From Tichowtungia aerotolerans (lineage in GTDB: Bacteria; Verrucomicrobiota; Kiritimatiellia; Kiritimatiellales; Tichowtungiaceae), in NCBI RefSeq assembly GCF_009905215.1, contig NZ_CP047593.1, positions 2,484,900 to 2,548,899 on the forward strand: a DNA stretch of 64,000 nt. The letters run 5' to 3'. The notes under the pieces are model-generated. The model was not told the origin of the DNA and made no database searches. It worked only from the letters and a program-made list of their open reading frames with translations. Below, piece after piece: positions 1 through 7,917 of the stretch; the stretch's first letter is position 1; every line of letters starts with the position of its first letter. A program made the translations under genes and the position numbers.

Positions 1-710
1 GGGGATTTCCCGGTGTAGCTTTTAAACAAACGGGAGAAGTAGTAGGGGTCTTCGAAGCCGCACTGGTCCGCAATTTCGACGATGTTCAGCTCCGGATTCA
101 TCAGCAGTTTTTTCGCGTGGTCGATTCGTACGGAGACGATCGTCTTCATGGGTGACTGGCCCATGTAGTGTTTGAACAAATGCCGCAGGTAGTCCTTGCT
201 GACAAAAAGCTGTCCAGCGACTTCATCGATGGACAGGTTGCCGGCTTTTTCTTCGATAATGTTCAGTGCCTGTGAAACCAGCGCCTGCTTGCGGTCCTGC
301 GGTACATTTTCCTTAATGGCCCGTTTAATCAGCCCGATGGCGGCAAGCAGGTAGCCTTCTGATATCTGGGAGTAACCGGTTCGTTGTGTGGTCAGTTCCT
401 GCATCAGTTTTTGCAGGCAACCCTTTATTTCACCGGTGGCATCCACCCATAAGCCCTGTGATGATTTAAGGTCACAGTCGGAAATGCAGAGGCAGATGGA
501 TGTGATTGTTGTTTCGGAAATCTGGTTGTGGACAACATGCGATGGGATGACGCTGAAGCAGTTGCTTTGCACGTTATAGGTTTGTCCGTCAATCGTGGTG
601 GTTCCTGTTCCTGCCAGGAAATAGACGATCTCGACAGCGCGATGTATATGGTCGGAAGCCGCGTCACTTCCTTTTTCTACATCAATCTTGAATGCATATC
701 GTAATCTCAC
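1..710 (-). CDS. AraC-family transcriptional regulator, C-terminus cut by window edge
   Basis: I translated the minus strand directly. A frame opens at GTG 710, with an AGGG-like ribosome site just before it, and runs off base 1, giving 236 codons. The first ~80 residues look like a cupin-type sensor domain (HIHRAVEIVYFLAGTGT, then IPSHVVHNQ). Near residues 165-235 comes the AraC double helix-turn-helix: LSIDEVAGQLFVSKDYLRHLF, then NIVEIADQCGFEDPYYFSRL and the start of the usual FKSYTGKSP ending. Only about 30-60 residues should be missing. It is transcribed away from the LacI gene at 1681 and the sulfatase operons. Family knowledge: such proteins are usually local activators that bind a sugar. 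The target is not shown here, although sulfated-glycan operons are natural candidates. Family call firm, ligand unknown. Confidence 0.88.
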   Translation of the reverse strand, partial: MRLRYAFKIDVEKGSDAASDHIHRAVEIVYFLAGTGTTTIDGQTYNVQSNCFSVIPSHVVHNQISETTITSICLCISDCDLKSSQGLWVDATGEIKGCLQKLMQELTTQRTGYSQISEGYLLAAIGLIKRAIKENVPQDRKQALVSQALNIIEEKAGNLSIDEVAGQLFVSKDYLRHLFKHYMGQSPMKTIVSVRIDHAKKLLMNPELNIVEIADQCGFEDPYYFSRLFKSYTGKS

Positions 711-1680
711 AGGAACCCTTTTTAGAGATAAAAACGCGCTAGTTTAGCGATGGAGCCGGGATGACACAAGGTTCTTCCGTCAAAGACGGGCTCTTCTCCA
801 AAGCAACGGTGATGCGTAAATTGATTATCGCGGCTAACTCTGCGATTAAAACCCAGAGTTTGTGGTCGGTCCGGCTTGATGGAAATACGAACTTCTCTAA
901 AACCACTCTCTATCAAGATCGGTGTCGATCGAGGTGACAATGCGAACTTAAAAATTTTCACGTTCTGTTTTTGTAAGATATTGTACATCAATAATTTGAA
1001 GGTTGATTCCATAAAAACGGGTCAGCTTTGCTTTGTGTTCGATTTTTAGACGATTATTCAGCTTGGTCCACCTTTCCAAATAGCAATGCAAATCTATCCG
1101 GTTTCGCAAACCTAACCTTCGGATCACTAAAAACCTTAAAGTTCCGGTACAGATGCAACCGGGAATGCCTGAATCACCTTGTCTGTGTAAGTCTTGATTA
1201 TATCGACTGCATCAATCGCGAATAGCTGGGGTATTATAACAATCACTGGTCGTATTAGGGTGTGGATATCGGAAACAAGGTTTTGCGACCGGATTTTACG
1301 CCGACGACCGAAGGCGAGATTAAGCGGGAACAGAGACTCGGCGGCATTATTTCGTGGTACTACCGCGCAGCTGCTTAAACCTGTTCCGGCCAGTATTATC
1401 AGAGCGCGACTCTCCGTTCGGTATGGTCTGCTGATCTATCACGCCTTGACTCTGCCAATCTTGCTGTTTTGACTTCAATCATCGTTTCTCTCGTCAGAGA
1501 AAATTGCGCTCTCTTTTGAAATTGCTCTGCAATCCTCTTTTACCTGCTACAGTCAAAGGATTTTACGACCTGCGCTTTGTTTTCGAACGGATCACTCTGA
1601 GGCAGCAAAGATGCGGTTTGCTAAGTTTTTTTGAAATTTTTTGAGCGTTTGTGACTGGTTTGCGATGGTATGTTGTTCAG
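711..1680. other. Divergent intergenic region between AraC and LacI genes
   Basis: About 970 bases with no convincing intact gene. One stretch, 1262-1378 on the plus strand, reads like protein (residues include VLRPDFTPTTEGEIKREQ and GGIISWYY), stops at 1376, and the same frame stays protein-like to about 1470 (QYYQSATLRSVWSADLSRLD). Stops also lie just upstream. This looks like the worn remains of a coding sequence, but I cannot name the family. The promoters of the flanking AraC and LacI genes must lie at its two ends. Confidence 0.4.
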
Positions 1681-2727
1681 ATGAAGGAGCCAACTCAGGA
1701 AGAAATTGCACAGCGTTTAGGGGTTTCTCGTTCGACGGTCAGCAGGGTGTTACGGAATATATCCGGACCAAAGTCCAGCACGGCGGCGCGAATTATCGAA
1801 GCAGCCCGCGAAATGGGGTATCGTCTGCCGGCTACGGAAAATACGGCGGCCCGTAAAGGAGCCGGACGGCAGAAGTCGACGGTGCTGGGGCTGTTGCTCA
1901 GTATTCCGGATCAGCGCACATCGCAGACTGCCGAGGTGCCGATGCGTGTTCTGCACGGGGCCACGGATGCGGCCCGCGAACGGGATGTGCTGCTTCATGT
2001 CGAGTACACGACGGTCAGCGCTGCCAGCAGTATTGCCTCATTTCAGGACCTTCCGTCATCATTGCGTAAAAAAATAGTTTCCGGAGCGCTTTTGCTAGGT
2101 GAAATGAGTTCTCAGGCCATCTCCCTGATTTCTGAAAAGAAACCGTGTGTCCGGCTGATGAATCATGACCTTGGTTCGTCCCTTGATATTGTGGGGCAGG
2201 ATGACCGGACTGCCGTGCGGGAACTCGTGATGCGTCTGAAAGACCTGGGGCACCGAAACATTGGATATTACTGTCGGAATCCGAAAGCATCCTATGCGCT
2301 TTCGAGGTTTTCCGGCTATGTGGAAACTCTGGCGTTAACCGGACTTCCTTATGATCCGAAAGCAACCGTTAATATTTGGGAGTATTCTGCGGAGACGGCC
2401 CTGAATGCAGTTCTGGAATCGGTGCAGAACGGCGTAACGGCGTGGATCTGCTCGCATGACGACTGCGGCTATGAACTGGTTAACTTCCTGCGTAAGCAGG
2501 GAGTTCAGGTTCCGCGGGATGTTTCAATTTGCGGATTTGACCACCTGCCGGTCCCGCGGGGAATGCCTGTGCTGACGACGATCAACTGGCCGCTTGAAGA
2601 TATTGCCGCGGCAGGCATCGGCATGCTCCTTCGACGGATCAACGAGCCGGCAAGGGCCCCGGCGCAGTTGCAGTTTGGTGGGCGGATCGTTGACGGAGAA
2701 TCGGTTGGTCCCGTCCGCTCCTGCTGA
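1681..2727 (+). CDS. LacI-family transcriptional regulator
   Basis: A 348-residue protein if started at ATG 1681. The frame also has an ATG at 1651, but the DNA-binding domain begins right after residue 1 from 1681 and extra leader residues are atypical; neither start has a clear ribosome site. Residues 4-45 are the LacI helix-turn-helix (QEEIAQRLGVSRSTVSRVL, then AARIIEAAREMGYRL). The remainder is the periplasmic-binding-protein-like sensor domain, ending with the family-typical run around PRDVSICGFDHLP and the TTINWPLEDIAAAGIGMLL segment. It acts in the cytoplasm as a repressor or activator released by a sugar ligand. It is the nearest intact regulator upstream of operon 1 (4126-29205), so it is a candidate reader of the shared motif at 3770, 29773 and 49039. 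That link is inference. Confidence 0.9.
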   Translation: MKEPTQEEIAQRLGVSRSTVSRVLRNISGPKSSTAARIIEAAREMGYRLPATENTAARKGAGRQKSTVLGLLLSIPDQRTSQTAEVPMRVLHGATDAARERDVLLHVEYTTVSAASSIASFQDLPSSLRKKIVSGALLLGEMSSQAISLISEKKPCVRLMNHDLGSSLDIVGQDDRTAVRELVMRLKDLGHRNIGYYCRNPKASYALSRFSGYVETLALTGLPYDPKATVNIWEYSAETALNAVLESVQNGVTAWICSHDDCGYELVNFLRKQGVQVPRDVSICGFDHLPVPRGMPVLTTINWPLEDIAAAGIGMLLRRINEPARAPAQLQFGGRIVDGESVGPVRSC

Positions 2728-2779
2728 GGTATATTACTCGACAACTTTTCAGGCTGTGTGGAATACACTCGTTCAGTGC

Positions 2780-2852
2780 TGTCGCATTCAGACAGGTTTA
2801 AAGCCTGCGGTATGTATCGCCGCCATTTTGGCGACCTTGTTTAAATGCGACA
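2780..2852 (+). other. Long imperfect hairpin downstream of lacI
   Basis: TGTCGCATT at 2780-2788 pairs perfectly with AATGCGACA at 2844-2852. The enclosed ~55 bases hold further self-complementary pieces (GCGG...CCGC and CGCC-ATTTT-GGCG). It starts 52 bases after the LacI stop codon. It has no U-tract, so it is a structured 3' end or repeat-derived palindrome rather than a classical intrinsic terminator. The rest of 2728-3299 shows no coding signal. Confidence 0.4.
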
Positions 2853-3299
2853 AGCAAACCCGAAAATAATCCAGTTCACAGGATTTTCCTGTAGTAAAGG
2901 GGGGCGGGATCACGCCGTCGCGAAAAGATGTTCGCCACGGATGCACGGGCAACCTTTTTTGCTCATTCAATTTTTTACGAATTAATGACAATTGTCATCA
3001 AGCACCCTAATTCGGGGTATTGTATGTTTTACTCGAGAGTAAAACAATGACAAGTATGCAGCAGGTCTTGTTGAGAAAGATTTAAAGTATGCATTGTTTG
3101 TGTGAGAATCTTATTGTGATTAATAACAATGTTGAAATCAATTTCCCCTGAGGTTGTAGTTGTAATGGGAACAGGTGTGCGAGTTTCTGGGGATGCTGAT
3201 ACGTTGAGGGCAGACTTGAAAGAAGAACCAACGAAAATCAAAAATGTTGAGATGGTGAGTTTCCTCTTATCAGAACAAACAATAACCAATAAAAAGGCT

Positions 3300-3452
3300 T
3301 TCTAACGCCCGGTCCTTTGTATTTCTTCCGCCAGTTGTAAAACATGGCCTCGCTGACTCCCATCGCCGGCACAGTTCGGCAATCTTCTCACCGTTCTCTG
3401 CCTGCTTCAGGGCATATACGACCTGCTCTTCTGTGTATTTCTTCCGCTTCAT
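3300..3452 (-). pseudogene. IS3-family transposase OrfA fragment (frameshifted)
   Basis: The minus-strand frame from ATG 3452 starts MKRKKYTEEQVVYALKQAEN, the typical opening of IS3-family OrfA helix-turn-helix proteins. After CRRW the family match moves to the next frame (MGVSEAMFYNWRKKYKG), showing a one-base frameshift. The match ends at about 3300. OrfA normally has about 85-100 residues and needs OrfB; here only about 50 codons survive. It is a dead remnant. Confidence 0.75.
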
Positions 3453-3528
3453 TGTCCCTCCTTATCATGAGGTTAAACGAAGCCGAATCCTAAAGTATCA
3501 ACTGGTCCAGTTTTCAGGGTGAACGTCA
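3300..3528 (-). mobile_element. Truncated end of an IS3-family insertion sequence
   Basis: Read on the minus strand from 3528, the sequence begins with TGACGTTCACCCTGAAAACT, the look of an IS3-family terminal inverted repeat. It continues through an AAGGAGGG ribosome site into the start of the orfA transposase gene at 3452. Homology is lost near 3300, so most of orfA, all of orfB and the other terminal repeat are missing. It cannot transpose by itself. The outer end lies directly against a protein-like frame starting at 3529. Confidence 0.7.
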
Positions 3529-3708
3529 CACCAAGGCGTCAGGGTTCTCCTGCTTGAATTCTGCGTCACAGAATTTTCGTTTATCAGTGTGCAGGTGGAA
3601 AACCATCAGTTGGATGTGGTCATATTGCGGGAGAAGCTTTGGGAAGTTTTCGCGGAACAGCATGGGGCGGGGGGGAGCCTGAGTCGGCGATACAGATCCC
3701 TGCGCTGA
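3529..3708 (+). pseudogene. 3' remnant of an unidentified gene abutting the IS3 end
   Basis: Immediately outside the IS3 terminal repeat a plus-strand frame runs 59 codons to TGA 3706-3708. It reads like real protein (GVRVLLLEFCVTEFSFISVQ, then LDVVILREKLWEVFAEQHG), but it has no start codon or ribosome site. The simplest reading is that an insertion destroyed a gene and left its C-terminus. I do not recognise the family. A metallophosphoesterase-like C-terminus is one possibility, without strong support. Confidence 0.4.
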
Positions 3709-3769
3709 TTAAAGCGGTTGTGCAAATGATTTTTCTCATCAGTATGTTTTTTTGTTGTTCATTTTTGAT

Positions 3770-3788
3770 AATGTGCATAAAATTGCAA
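3770..3788 (+). promoter_or_regulatory. Putative operator, copy 1 of shared motif AATGTGCATAAAWTTGCAA
   Basis: The sequence AATGTGCATAAAATTGCAA lies in an AT-rich strip ahead of operon 1. The reverse complement of 29773-29791, just ahead of operon 2, matches it at 18 of 19 positions. It contains TGCA-N6-TGCA. Its start is 356 bases before the first operon gene (4126) and 174 before the short ORF at 3944. A protein-binding site shared by the two operons is the natural reading. The binding protein is unknown; the LacI product at 1681 and the AraC product at 710 are candidates. Confidence 0.5.
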
Positions 3789-3943
3789 TATAGTATTTTT
3801 AAAAACAACCAATTAATTGTCGTTTTTATTGGTTTTTTTTATTTGAGTGCAAAAAAGTTGACATATTTTTATTTTGATGTGATCTTTTTTTAAGCGTTGG
3901 TCCGGATTCGGATTTTAGAGTCCATTGAGCGAAAGGATGCGGG

Positions 3944-4054
3944 ATGAAAAAGTGGTTCGTAATCACGACGATTTTGAATGCTGCGGCAAGTTCAGAGTCT
4001 GAAACACTGTATCCCTGCAATCAATCAGCTTGGGTTTGCGACCCTCCGTATTGA
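3944..4054 (+). CDS. Short ORF with signal-peptide-like start, probably a gene remnant
   Basis: A GAAAGGATGCGGG ribosome site precedes ATG 3944. The 36-residue product begins MKKWFVITTILNAAASSESE, a plausible secretion signal, and then stops at 4054 after a Cys- and Pro-rich tail. The next 70 bases up to the Tat-protein gene also end in a protein-like frame (YEAGMAQPLEIVE, stop at 4127-4129). The segment could therefore be both ends of a collapsed secreted-protein gene that once headed the operon. It could also be a short leader ORF. Confidence 0.35.
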   Translation: MKKWFVITTILNAAASSESETLYPCNQSAWVCDPPY

Positions 4055-4125
4055 AGGGAGTTAATACGTGTTGGGCCAGCTTGAGAGTATGAGGCCGGTA
4101 TGGCACAGCCGTTGGAGATCGTTGA

Positions 4126-5010
4126 ATGAAACGAAGAGAGTTTATTGCTAAAAACTTGGGAGCAGGTCTGGCGGTCAGTACAGGAGCCATCTGCGGTGGC
4201 CTGCCGGCATCTTCTGCCGATTTGAACTATGATTCTCAAAAGAAATGGCCTCTGGATGCTCAGGGGGCTGTGCCGCCGGACGAGGTCCGTTTGCTGGCAG
4301 GATATATTGGGACCTATCATGCTCCTGAAGGCGCCATGCCGAGGTCGGGTGGATGGAAGGCCGTCTATGACATGCTCAAATTTGATGCTCCCCCCTCTTA
4401 TAAGAAAAAGAAGGTTGCGGCTCCTGTCATGTATAATTCGTCTTTAGGTCAGGTTGCGATTTCCCGATCCGGTCGGGATCCTGAATATCACATTCAAATG
4501 GCATATTCTCCGACTGCGGCTGTTGAGGAAGTAGATGGTCAGCTTTACTGCAATACGGATGATGTTGCTTCCATTTGTAATTATGAAATGACATGGCGCT
4601 GCTCGTCACGAGATCCGCATATTACTTATTTGCGCAAAGAGATCGGTCGCGTCGGGTCTGGAGAACTGACGGTTTCGACTCCGGCGTATACGGATCGGTT
4701 CCGGATTCAGAAATCTCTTACATCGCTGTGGACCCTTATGGATGCCGTTCGTTTTCTGCCGGCTCAGGCTGGATGGAAAAAGAATTTTGACCTGTATATG
4801 GATTTATCCTCTCTGCGCCGGAATCAGGTTTTGCAATACAGCAAAGAGAGCGTGATTCAGACTGCCGGAGGAAACGTTCCTGTCAGCTTTTATCGTCAGC
4901 TAGGAGAAGGGATTGAGCCGATACACTATGCGGTCGATGAACAGAAGAGACCGTTGTTTATTACTCAGGGGCAGTTGGGCTGGGGCTTAAACAGAATTGA
5001 GATCATCTAA
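4126..5010 (+). CDS. Tat-signal protein coupled to a signal-less sulfatase (copy A)
   Basis: A 294-residue protein of a family I cannot name. It starts MKRREFIAKNLGAGLAVS, a twin-arginine (Tat) export signal, followed by a hydrophobic stretch. It should therefore leave the cytoplasm folded. It contains no metal or hydrolase motif I recognise. It aligns along most of its length with the 269-residue protein at 44670: a central EMTW...DP stretch against EWTF...SPD, and the C-terminal LGEGIEPIHYA against YGPGGIPVNYV. Its stop codon overlaps the ATG of the sulfatase at 5010 by one base, and the 44670 copy overlaps its own sulfatase by four. The repeated coupling suggests a functional partnership, such as export, folding or substrate presentation. 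That role is inference. Confidence 0.75.
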   Translation: MKRREFIAKNLGAGLAVSTGAICGGLPASSADLNYDSQKKWPLDAQGAVPPDEVRLLAGYIGTYHAPEGAMPRSGGWKAVYDMLKFDAPPSYKKKKVAAPVMYNSSLGQVAISRSGRDPEYHIQMAYSPTAAVEEVDGQLYCNTDDVASICNYEMTWRCSSRDPHITYLRKEIGRVGSGELTVSTPAYTDRFRIQKSLTSLWTLMDAVRFLPAQAGWKKNFDLYMDLSSLRRNQVLQYSKESVIQTAGGNVPVSFYRQLGEGIEPIHYAVDEQKRPLFITQGQLGWGLNRIEII

Positions 5011-6248
5011 TGAGTTCAAAATCACCCAATATTATCTTTGTGCACGTGGATCAGCTGCGCTGGAGTGCAGTCGGAGCCAATGGCAGTGCAGATGGACGGA
5101 CTCCGAATATGGATCGGATTCTGAATGAAGGTGTTCGGTTCGATCGTTCTTATACCGCATGTCCGGTTTGTGTGCCGGCGCGCACCGCCTGGTACACCGG
5201 CCTCGAACCGGAACAGAGCGGTATTTCAGAAAATCCCCGCTGGATTGACCGGAAGCAGGTTGATGTAACTGAGCTGGGAACGTGGCTGAGTGAAAAAGCC
5301 GGCTACGACTGTTTTTATGCCGGCAAGTGGCACATTGCCCTGAAACCGCAGACCACCGGCTTCACTTTCCTGCACGACAGTAATCCGGTCGGTGAATATG
5401 GTGACACGCCACTGGCTCGCGCTGCGGAAGATTTTCTGCTGCACCATCAGAGCGATAAGCCGTTTTTTCTGAGCGTTGGTCTGCTCAATCCTCACGATAT
5501 CTGCTATTGGAGTTTTCAATATACGCCGGCAAAATTTGCTATTGCAAAAGATATTGAAAACCTGCTGCCGCAGCTTCCTCCCAATCTGGTTCGAAACGAC
5601 AAAAAAAGCGAGTGGAGTGATCTGCAATGGCGGTTCTATGCCTACAGCTATTTTCGGTTTGTCGAAATGGTCGATGATGAAATCGGCCGAATCTACCGGG
5701 CATATCGGCGTTCACCTGACGTTGAAAACACCGTGTTTATTTTTTCATCTGACCACGGGCAGGGCAACGGCGAGCACGGTGTCGCGACCAAAAATTCGCC
5801 GTATGAGCACAGCTGTAAAGTTCCGCTTGCAGTTATTGATTCGCAGTCCACCCCCCGGAGGGATCGGGATCATATGATTTCAGGATTGGACATGGCTCCA
5901 ACCATTTGTGATTACGCCGGTGTTGAACCGATGCCGCGCAATCATGGAAGAAGTTTCAGGCCGCTGGTTCGAAACGAACAGGTTTCGTGGCGCGACCGAA
6001 TGGTGCTGCCGACTCCTTTGCTCAGGCACAGCGTTGTCCTGAAAGGAGATTATAAGCTGATTTACACCCGTAAAGGCGGTGCTGTGCAGTTGTTTCACCT
6101 GAAAAATGATCCGTGGGAAATGCATGATTTGTCTGCCGATCCGGCTCACCGGGAAGTACTGGATGAGCTGTCGTCTCTGCGCGAAACATATGATGAACAA
6201 CGCGAATACTGTCCGATGGCCCGGAGAGATCTGGAACGATGGATGTAA
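5010..6248 (+). CDS. Type I sulfatase without signal peptide (copy A of Tat-coupled pair)
   Basis: Family S1 formylglycine-dependent sulfatase, 412 residues. It hydrolyses sulfate esters, probably on a glycan fragment; the substrate is unknown. Cys54 in CVPAR is the residue to be converted to formylglycine. Asp14 in VDQ and the SSDHGQGNGEHG segment supply metal ligands, and AGKWHIA carries the conserved Lys and His of the active site. The DHG form places it nearer choline- or iduronate-type sulfatases than the DNGG arylsulfatases. The protein starts MSSKSPNIIFVHVD, with the catalytic domain beginning at once and no secretion signal, unlike most other sulfatases here. It is either cytoplasmic, acting on imported sugars, or carried out by its Tat-signal neighbour at 4126. 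The closest relative in the window is the product at 45476. Confidence 0.93.
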   Translation: MSSKSPNIIFVHVDQLRWSAVGANGSADGRTPNMDRILNEGVRFDRSYTACPVCVPARTAWYTGLEPEQSGISENPRWIDRKQVDVTELGTWLSEKAGYDCFYAGKWHIALKPQTTGFTFLHDSNPVGEYGDTPLARAAEDFLLHHQSDKPFFLSVGLLNPHDICYWSFQYTPAKFAIAKDIENLLPQLPPNLVRNDKKSEWSDLQWRFYAYSYFRFVEMVDDEIGRIYRAYRRSPDVENTVFIFSSDHGQGNGEHGVATKNSPYEHSCKVPLAVIDSQSTPRRDRDHMISGLDMAPTICDYAGVEPMPRNHGRSFRPLVRNEQVSWRDRMVLPTPLLRHSVVLKGDYKLIYTRKGGAVQLFHLKNDPWEMHDLSADPAHREVLDELSSLRETYDEQREYCPMARRDLERWM

Positions 6249-6269
6249 ATTGAAATCAGGAAGAATTCA

Positions 6270-7916
6270 ATGAAACGACTGTTTTTTTATTCAGCAGCAG
6301 CGCTGGCTCTGTCGGTTTCGGCAGAGCCGCCGAATGTTTTGGTTGTGATGATGGACGATTTCGGGGGCGGGCAGTTTGCGCCGCTGGCGGACCGGCTGAA
6401 TGAGCAGTCCTTTGATCCGGCATTTGTCAGTTTCGTTGCCAGCATGAAGAATGGCGGGCAGTATTCCAATACGGAAGCTCTAGCCGCCGCCCGCAAAGCG
6501 ATGCCGACGATGAGCCGGCTGGCTGCGGACGGACTTCTGTTCACCCGGGCTTTTTCCGCCGCCGCTCTTTGTGCTCCGTCACGTTGCGGTCTTGCCACGG
6601 CAATGCATCCCAACCGGTTCGGGATTTATGAAAACAGTGATGTGAATGCGTGGCCGGGAGCGTTGCCGCCTGAAAAAATTCTGATGCCGTACTTCAAGGC
6701 CGCCGGCTATGTAACCGGCCACATCGGCAAATGGCATCTCGGTCCGCTTAATGAGGAAATGGCACGGCCGATTTTTGAGAAATATGGACTTTCTTCGGAC
6801 ACAAATCCTCATTCTTTGAAAAAGAACAGTCCGGCATATAAAGAGCTGGAGGCCGTCGGTTATTTTGGCTCCGTACCCGATGCGCTGAATCCGCTCAATA
6901 ACGGTTTTGATTTTTACTACGGCTATAATTATCACCAGTCGAAGTTCTACGGAGATTCCAATGTTTGGAACGGATTTGAGCATGCCGGAAAACAGGAAGG
7001 ATATAATACAGAGACGTTTACAGAAAAGGCACTCTCTTTCATCAATTCCGCCGCAAAGGAAAAACAGCCGTTCTTTCTGAATCTGCATGTTCATGCGGTG
7101 CACGGCCCGCTGTTTCCGAATCCGCCGGAAAAATACATGAAACCGTTTGAGGGCATGCCGAACCTGCTGAAGAATTTTTACGGTCATGTTTTTGCTGTCG
7201 ATGAAGCCATTCGGAGTGTCATAGAAACGCTGGAAAAAAACGGGCAGCTGCAAAACACACTGATTGTATTTACCGGGGACAACGGGGGATCCGTTCAGCG
7301 CGAGAGTCCGCTGCCGGGCAATGCGCCGCATCGCGGTCATAAAGGCAATTATATTCAGGGCGGGATCCGTGTTCCGCTGGTGATTTCATGGCCGGCACAG
7401 ATACACAAGGGACACGTAACTTCCGAACTTGTGTCACTGCTGGATATTCTGCCGACCGCCATGGATGCCGCAGGCATATCGATTCCTGACGGGCTGGACG
7501 GGCGGTCGCTGCTGCCGTTTATTGAGCATTCCGGGAGCGGGCCGCATGATCAACTGGTCTGGTTCGGTCTTGAATCGCGCAGCTGGGGATTTTTGAGGGA
7601 AACCGCATTTGATTTTCAGAAAATGCGGTCGAAAGAACCTGGATCGTGGACCGTTGTAACCGACGAATGGCTGCTTCGGTTTACGGGAGAAATCGTTCCC
7701 GGTCTTTACAGGGATTATCCCGATGGAAATTCCGCCCGGATGGAACTCTATTCCGTTAAAGACGATCCCGGCGAAACACATAATCTGGCAGGACAGTATC
7801 CCGAGACCGTTGCAACGCTTAAAGCGATTGCCGCGAAACGGGCGAAGACTCTTCCGCCGCCGTCTCATTGGAATCGCCTCAAATGGCAGGAATTACAGGA
7901 CAGTCTGGAGAAATAA
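6270..7916 (+). CDS. Secreted type I sulfatase (548 aa)
   Basis: S1-family sulfatase with a Sec signal peptide (MKRLFFYSAAALALSVSA, likely cleaved before EPPN). The formylglycine site is Cys101 in CAPSR. Metal-binding Asp29 and Asp30 lie in MMDDFGGG. Active-site Lys and His are in GKWHLGP, and the second metal site is TGDNGG followed by HRGHKGNY. It has an insert of about 40 residues between the DD motif and the Cys motif, longer than in the neighbouring sulfatases, so the substrate pocket probably differs. A GGAAGAA ribosome site precedes ATG 6270, 21 bases after the previous stop. Expected in the periplasm or at the surface. Sulfated sugar not deducible. Confidence 0.94.
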   Translation: MKRLFFYSAAALALSVSAEPPNVLVVMMDDFGGGQFAPLADRLNEQSFDPAFVSFVASMKNGGQYSNTEALAAARKAMPTMSRLAADGLLFTRAFSAAALCAPSRCGLATAMHPNRFGIYENSDVNAWPGALPPEKILMPYFKAAGYVTGHIGKWHLGPLNEEMARPIFEKYGLSSDTNPHSLKKNSPAYKELEAVGYFGSVPDALNPLNNGFDFYYGYNYHQSKFYGDSNVWNGFEHAGKQEGYNTETFTEKALSFINSAAKEKQPFFLNLHVHAVHGPLFPNPPEKYMKPFEGMPNLLKNFYGHVFAVDEAIRSVIETLEKNGQLQNTLIVFTGDNGGSVQRESPLPGNAPHRGHKGNYIQGGIRVPLVISWPAQIHKGHVTSELVSLLDILPTAMDAAGISIPDGLDGRSLLPFIEHSGSGPHDQLVWFGLESRSWGFLRETAFDFQKMRSKEPGSWTVVTDEWLLRFTGEIVPGLYRDYPDGNSARMELYSVKDDPGETHNLAGQYPETVATLKAIAAKRAKTLPPPSHWNRLKWQELQDSLEK

Positions 7917-7917
7917 A

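Noticed and set aside
722-1012. 96-codon minus-strand frame upstream of the AraC gene
   Set aside because: No ribosome site, unlikely composition, no recognisable motif.
3639-3893. 84-codon frame rich in Phe, Ile and Leu
   Set aside because: It crosses AT-rich non-coding DNA and the putative operator; the hydrophobicity reflects base composition.
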